From Longimicrobiaceae bacterium (lineage in GTDB: Bacteria > Gemmatimonadota > Gemmatimonadetes > Longimicrobiales > Longimicrobiaceae), in assembly GCA_030146875.1 (NCBI GenBank), contig JASLAX010000150.1, positions 1 to 9,816 of the forward strand: a stretch of DNA of 9,816 bases. Reading direction: 5' to 3'. Shown piece after piece: positions 7,684 to 9,816 of the stretch (position 1 is its first letter; each line of letters begins with the position of its first letter). The notes under the pieces were generated by a model. It had not been told where the DNA came from, made no database searches, and worked only from the letters and a program-made list of their open reading frames with translations. The position numbers and the translations under genes are program-made.

Positions 7684-7720
7684 ACCCTCACCCCCGGCCC
7701 TCCCCACGAGGGGAGAGGGA
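7684..7720. repeat. Intergenic CCCTCACCCCCGG-type repeat unit (candidate)
   Basis: The segment CCCTCACCCCCGGCC is followed by a CTCCCC-ACGA-GGGGAG hairpin (7700-7715) and AGGGA. This wording closely resembles short dispersed intergenic units I know from many GC-rich bacterial genomes. Only one copy is seen in the window, so its repeat status is from general knowledge. It lies between convergent genes, a usual home for such units. Confidence 0.4.
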
Positions 7721-7756
7721 CGACGGTCGTCGTCGGGTCGCGTGGGTCGGACGGCC

Positions 7757-9547
7757 CTACCTCGCCGGGTACTCCAGCTCCTTCCGCGTCCAGATCTCTC
7801 CCGCGCGCGCGACCAGGAGCATGCGGCGGTAGGCGCGCACGTCGGCCAGGGGGTCGGCCTCCAGCACCACCAGGTCGGCGAGCTTGCCCGGCTCCAGGGT
7901 GCCGATGTCGGTGCGTCCCATGGCGCGGGCGGCGTTGCGGGTGGAGGCCACCAGCACCTCCATGGGGGTCATCCCCGCGGCGGCCATCGCCTCCATCTCG
8001 GCATGGATGGCGGGGCCGTGCAGGGTGAGCGGGTTTCCGGCGTCGGTCCCCATGGCGATGGGGATGCCGGCGTCGCGCACGCGGCGCAGGTTCTCGGCGC
8101 TGGTGCGGACGCGGGGCCCCAGGCGCGCGTCGATGGTGGCGCGGGGGATGGCGCGGCCGGGGAGCGAGTCGGTGAGCAGCGCCTTGCGGCGCGTCTCCGG
8201 GTCCACGCAGGCCATGGGCAGGGAGCGGTCGAAGGCGCGCGTGTACATCTGCACGTAGCCGTTCGTCACCGTCAGCGTGGGCGTGTACGTGGCGCCGGCC
8301 TCCTTCGCCAGGCGCAGGAACTCCTCGTCCACGGGCGCGTCGTCCACCGAGTGCACCAGCAGCTTGGCGCCGGCGCGCAGGGCGGCCTTGGCCTGGGCCA
8401 GGTCGGTGGCGTGCACGATCAGCGGGATCCCCGCGCGGCGCGCCTCCTCACCCGCGGCGCGGACGCGCGCCTGGGCGGCGGTGTCGGCGGCGTCGGTGAC
8501 GTACCACACCTTCACCGCGTCGCTGCGGCGCGCGGCGATGGCGCGGACGGCGGCGCGGGTGGCGCTGTCGGTGGAGGTGTGGACGAACTGGCGCTGGGCG
8601 GGAAGGTTCACCCAGTGGTCCTGCGTGGCGAGCAGCGGCCCCGCCGCCGCCACGTGCGGGGCCGAGGTGGAGCGCTCCGCCCTCTCCCGCAGCGCCCACG
8701 TCCAGGCGTAGCCGCCCACGTCGAAGGTGGCCGTGACCCCCGAGCAGAGCCAGCTCCGGTAGAAGCGCTCCGGGTGCGCCTCCAGGTCCGCCACGGTCCG
8801 CTCGTAGGGGAAGCGGTCGCGCACGTCCAGCGCGTCGGGCCGCGCGTCCGCCCACCCCGTCTGCGAGTAGTGGACGTGGGCGTCCACCAGCCCGGGGACG
8901 ATCCACCGGCCCCGCGCGTCCACCACGTGCACGTCGGGCCCGATCTCGCACCGTCCCACACACGCGACCTTGCCGTCGCGCATCACCACCGTGGCGTCGC
9001 GCAGCGGGGGGCCGCCCGTTCCATCGATCACCGTTGCGCCCGTCAGCGCGTACGCGGGGACCGGCGCGTCCCCCGGCGAGCCGAAGGCGGTGGAGACCGC
9101 CACCTTCCAGGTGCCGTCCGGCTGGCGCACCAGCACCCGCTCCGACACGCCGCGCGCGCTGCCGCCCTGCACCACGCGGTAGCGGTAGGCGCCGTAGACC
9201 ACCCCCGGCGCCAGCGGCACCACCTGGAAGTGCGTCGCGACCAGCGTGTCGGGCCAGGCGTCCGGGTCCGCGGACGCGAGCCCCTCGTATCCGTAGCGCA
9301 CGCCGCCGGGGCCGGTCATGGCCAGGCGCGGGCTCTGGACGTAGTGCGACAGGTACGCGGCGCGGTCGCGCGTGTGGATGGCGCCGATGTTGGAGCGGAA
9401 GGCCGCCAGCGCCGCGACCGAGTCCGCCGCGCGGTCCCAGCGTCCGTCGGCGGCGGACGCGGGTGCGGGGGACGGCGCCGGGGCGGGGGAGGCGCAGGCG
9501 GCCAGGGAGAGAAGCGCGGCGAGCGCGGGGACGGTGCGCGGGTGCAT
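7757..9547 (-). CDS. Lipoprotein: SnoaL/DUF4440-like domain fused to a metal-dependent amidohydrolase
   Basis: A 596-residue exported lipoprotein (lipobox LAAC, Cys18, then an Ala/Pro-rich linker to about 35). Residues 37-155 look like an NTF2-fold SnoaL/DUF4440 domain (WDRAADSVAALAAFRSNIGA, THFQVVPLAPGVVYGAYRYR, GTWKVAVSTAF). Residues 165-590 are an imidazolonepropionase/prolidase-like amidohydrolase: ALTGATVIDGTGG opens the composite beta domain, then His224-x-His226 in VDAHVHY, probable carboxylated Lys346 (AVKVWY), His379 (LIVHATD), His399 (LLVHSVDD) and Asp502 (GTDAGNPLTLHG), closing with GTLEPGKLADLVVLEADPL. The full binuclear metal set is present, so it should be an active hydrolase of amide or peptide-like bonds in the periplasm; the substrate is unknown. 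ATG 9547 was chosen because it starts the lipoprotein signal, has TGAGG just upstream and lies below a good promoter; the frame stays open upstream to 9760 but reads non-protein-like sequence there. Confidence 0.9.
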   Translation of the reverse strand: MHPRTVPALAALLSLAACASPAPAPSPAPASAADGRWDRAADSVAALAAFRSNIGAIHTRDRAAYLSHYVQSPRLAMTGPGGVRYGYEGLASADPDAWPDTLVATHFQVVPLAPGVVYGAYRYRVVQGGSARGVSERVLVRQPDGTWKVAVSTAFGSPGDAPVPAYALTGATVIDGTGGPPLRDATVVMRDGKVACVGRCEIGPDVHVVDARGRWIVPGLVDAHVHYSQTGWADARPDALDVRDRFPYERTVADLEAHPERFYRSWLCSGVTATFDVGGYAWTWALRERAERSTSAPHVAAAGPLLATQDHWVNLPAQRQFVHTSTDSATRAAVRAIAARRSDAVKVWYVTDAADTAAQARVRAAGEEARRAGIPLIVHATDLAQAKAALRAGAKLLVHSVDDAPVDEEFLRLAKEAGATYTPTLTVTNGYVQMYTRAFDRSLPMACVDPETRRKALLTDSLPGRAIPRATIDARLGPRVRTSAENLRRVRDAGIPIAMGTDAGNPLTLHGPAIHAEMEAMAAAGMTPMEVLVASTRNAARAMGRTDIGTLEPGKLADLVVLEADPLADVRAYRRMLLVARAGEIWTRKELEYPAR

Positions 9548-9589
9548 GGGCCTCAGCGGGCGTGGGGGGCGGCGGCGTGGGTCGGGGAC

Positions 9590-9618
9590 AGAGTACGTCC
9601 GACCGCCTTTCCCGGCAA
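9590..9618 (-). promoter_or_regulatory. Sigma-70-type promoter of the amidohydrolase gene
   Basis: On the minus strand TTGCCG (9618-9613) and TACTCT (9595-9590) are 17 bases apart, predicting a start near 9583 and a leader of about 36 bases before the ATG at 9547. It also rules out the longer reading that begins at 9760. No operator dyad is visible beside it. Confidence 0.6.
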
Positions 9619-9679
9619 ACACGCGCCGCTCGCCGCCCCCTCCGGCGGGGCGATCGGCGGGACGAACGGTGCGGCCTAG

Positions 9680-9816
9680 AAGGCTGTTGAAGAAAACCGT
9701 CCGGCGACGGGCGTGGATAAACTTCGAGACTCCGCAGGGGTCCGTGCTCTCCCCGACCACCGCTCGGTTCCCAGAGGGGAAGGGTGCCTCGGCCTACCTC
9801 CGACGGTGTGGACGGC
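9680..9816. other. Right-edge region, possible insertion-sequence end
   Basis: The stretch holds AAGGCTGTTGAAGAAAACCG and GTGGATAAACTTCGAGACTC, less GC-rich than the rest of the window. GGCTGTTGAA-type termini are common at the ends of several insertion sequences, so this may be one border of an element lying to the right. No transposase frame, second inverted repeat or target duplication is visible, and no other gene can be supported here. Confidence 0.25.
9691..9710 (-). terminator. Candidate minus-strand intrinsic terminator near the right edge
   Basis: Reading leftward, CCGTC-GCCG-GACGG (9710-9697) is followed directly by TTTTCT. The stem is only 5 bp, but this is the best T-tract after a hairpin in the window. 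It would end a minus-strand transcript coming from beyond 9720, whose gene is not identifiable in the remaining 100 bases. Confidence 0.35.

Noticed and set aside
7540..8028. 162-residue plus-strand frame starting just after the helix-hairpin-helix lipoprotein
   Set aside because: It runs through the 16-bp terminator hairpin and antisense into the amidohydrolase; there is no domain and the composition is Arg/Pro/Gly-rich.
7535..9679. Plus-strand 714-codon frame opposite the amidohydrolase
   Set aside because: It is antisense to a protein with intact catalytic residues; the product is low-complexity and His/Gly/Val/Arg-rich.

Overview
This is a very GC-rich (roughly 75 %) chromosomal window from a Gram-negative bacterium. 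The Gram-negative assignment rests on a TonB-dependent receptor, a second outer-membrane beta-barrel protein with a C-terminal Phe, and three lipoproteins with perfect LAAC lipoboxes. The TonB receptor with a carboxypeptidase-regulatory-like N-terminal domain, signal peptides ending in 'A-x-A-Q-G', and an amidohydrolase lipoprotein fused to a SnoaL-like domain suggest Gemmatimonadota, Longimicrobium-like. That placement is inference only; the window has no rRNA or other marker gene.

Layout from left to right. (1) 1-118, minus strand: the first 39 residues of a lipoprotein that runs off the left edge. It lies behind a textbook cobalamin riboswitch (about 251-440, minus strand) with its own promoter (446-474) and a 13-bp hairpin (121-160) that buries the Shine-Dalgarno sequence. 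(2) 587-2707, plus strand: an orphan hybrid-sensor-type histidine kinase (DUF4118-like membrane domain, coiled coil, PAS, GAF, HisKA, HATPase). (3) 2915-3466, plus strand: a small outer-membrane beta-barrel protein, followed by a strong hairpin terminator. (4) 3467-3801: an intergenic region with a good promoter and a perfect TTTAGAT-CC-ATCTAAA dyad, typical of metal-responsive DtxR/MntR-type operators. It precedes (5) 3802-6048, plus strand: a TonB-dependent receptor whose barrel resembles the ZnuD-like zinc receptors. (6) 6297-7538, plus strand: a probable small operon holding a possible 51-residue ORF, a four-helix membrane protein of unknown function, and a lipoprotein with two ComEA-like helix-hairpin-helix repeats. 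(7) 7605-7641: a 16-bp hairpin between convergent genes. (8) 7757-9547, minus strand: a lipoprotein fusing a SnoaL/DUF4440-like domain to a metal-dependent amidohydrolase, with a clear promoter at 9590-9618. (9) 9680-9816: a less GC-rich edge with a terminator-like hairpin, perhaps the end of an insertion sequence.

How the genes relate. Most genes act at or beyond the cell envelope. Two separate nutrient-control circuits are visible: B12-sensing RNA at the left end, and a probable metal-repressed TonB receptor in the middle. I see no CRISPR array, tRNA, rRNA, intact transposase, phage gene or defence system. The most interesting items are the riboswitch with its hidden ribosome-binding site and apparent CTG start, the metal-type operator before the ZnuD-like receptor, and the membrane-protein/helix-hairpin-helix lipoprotein operon with its possible small ORF.
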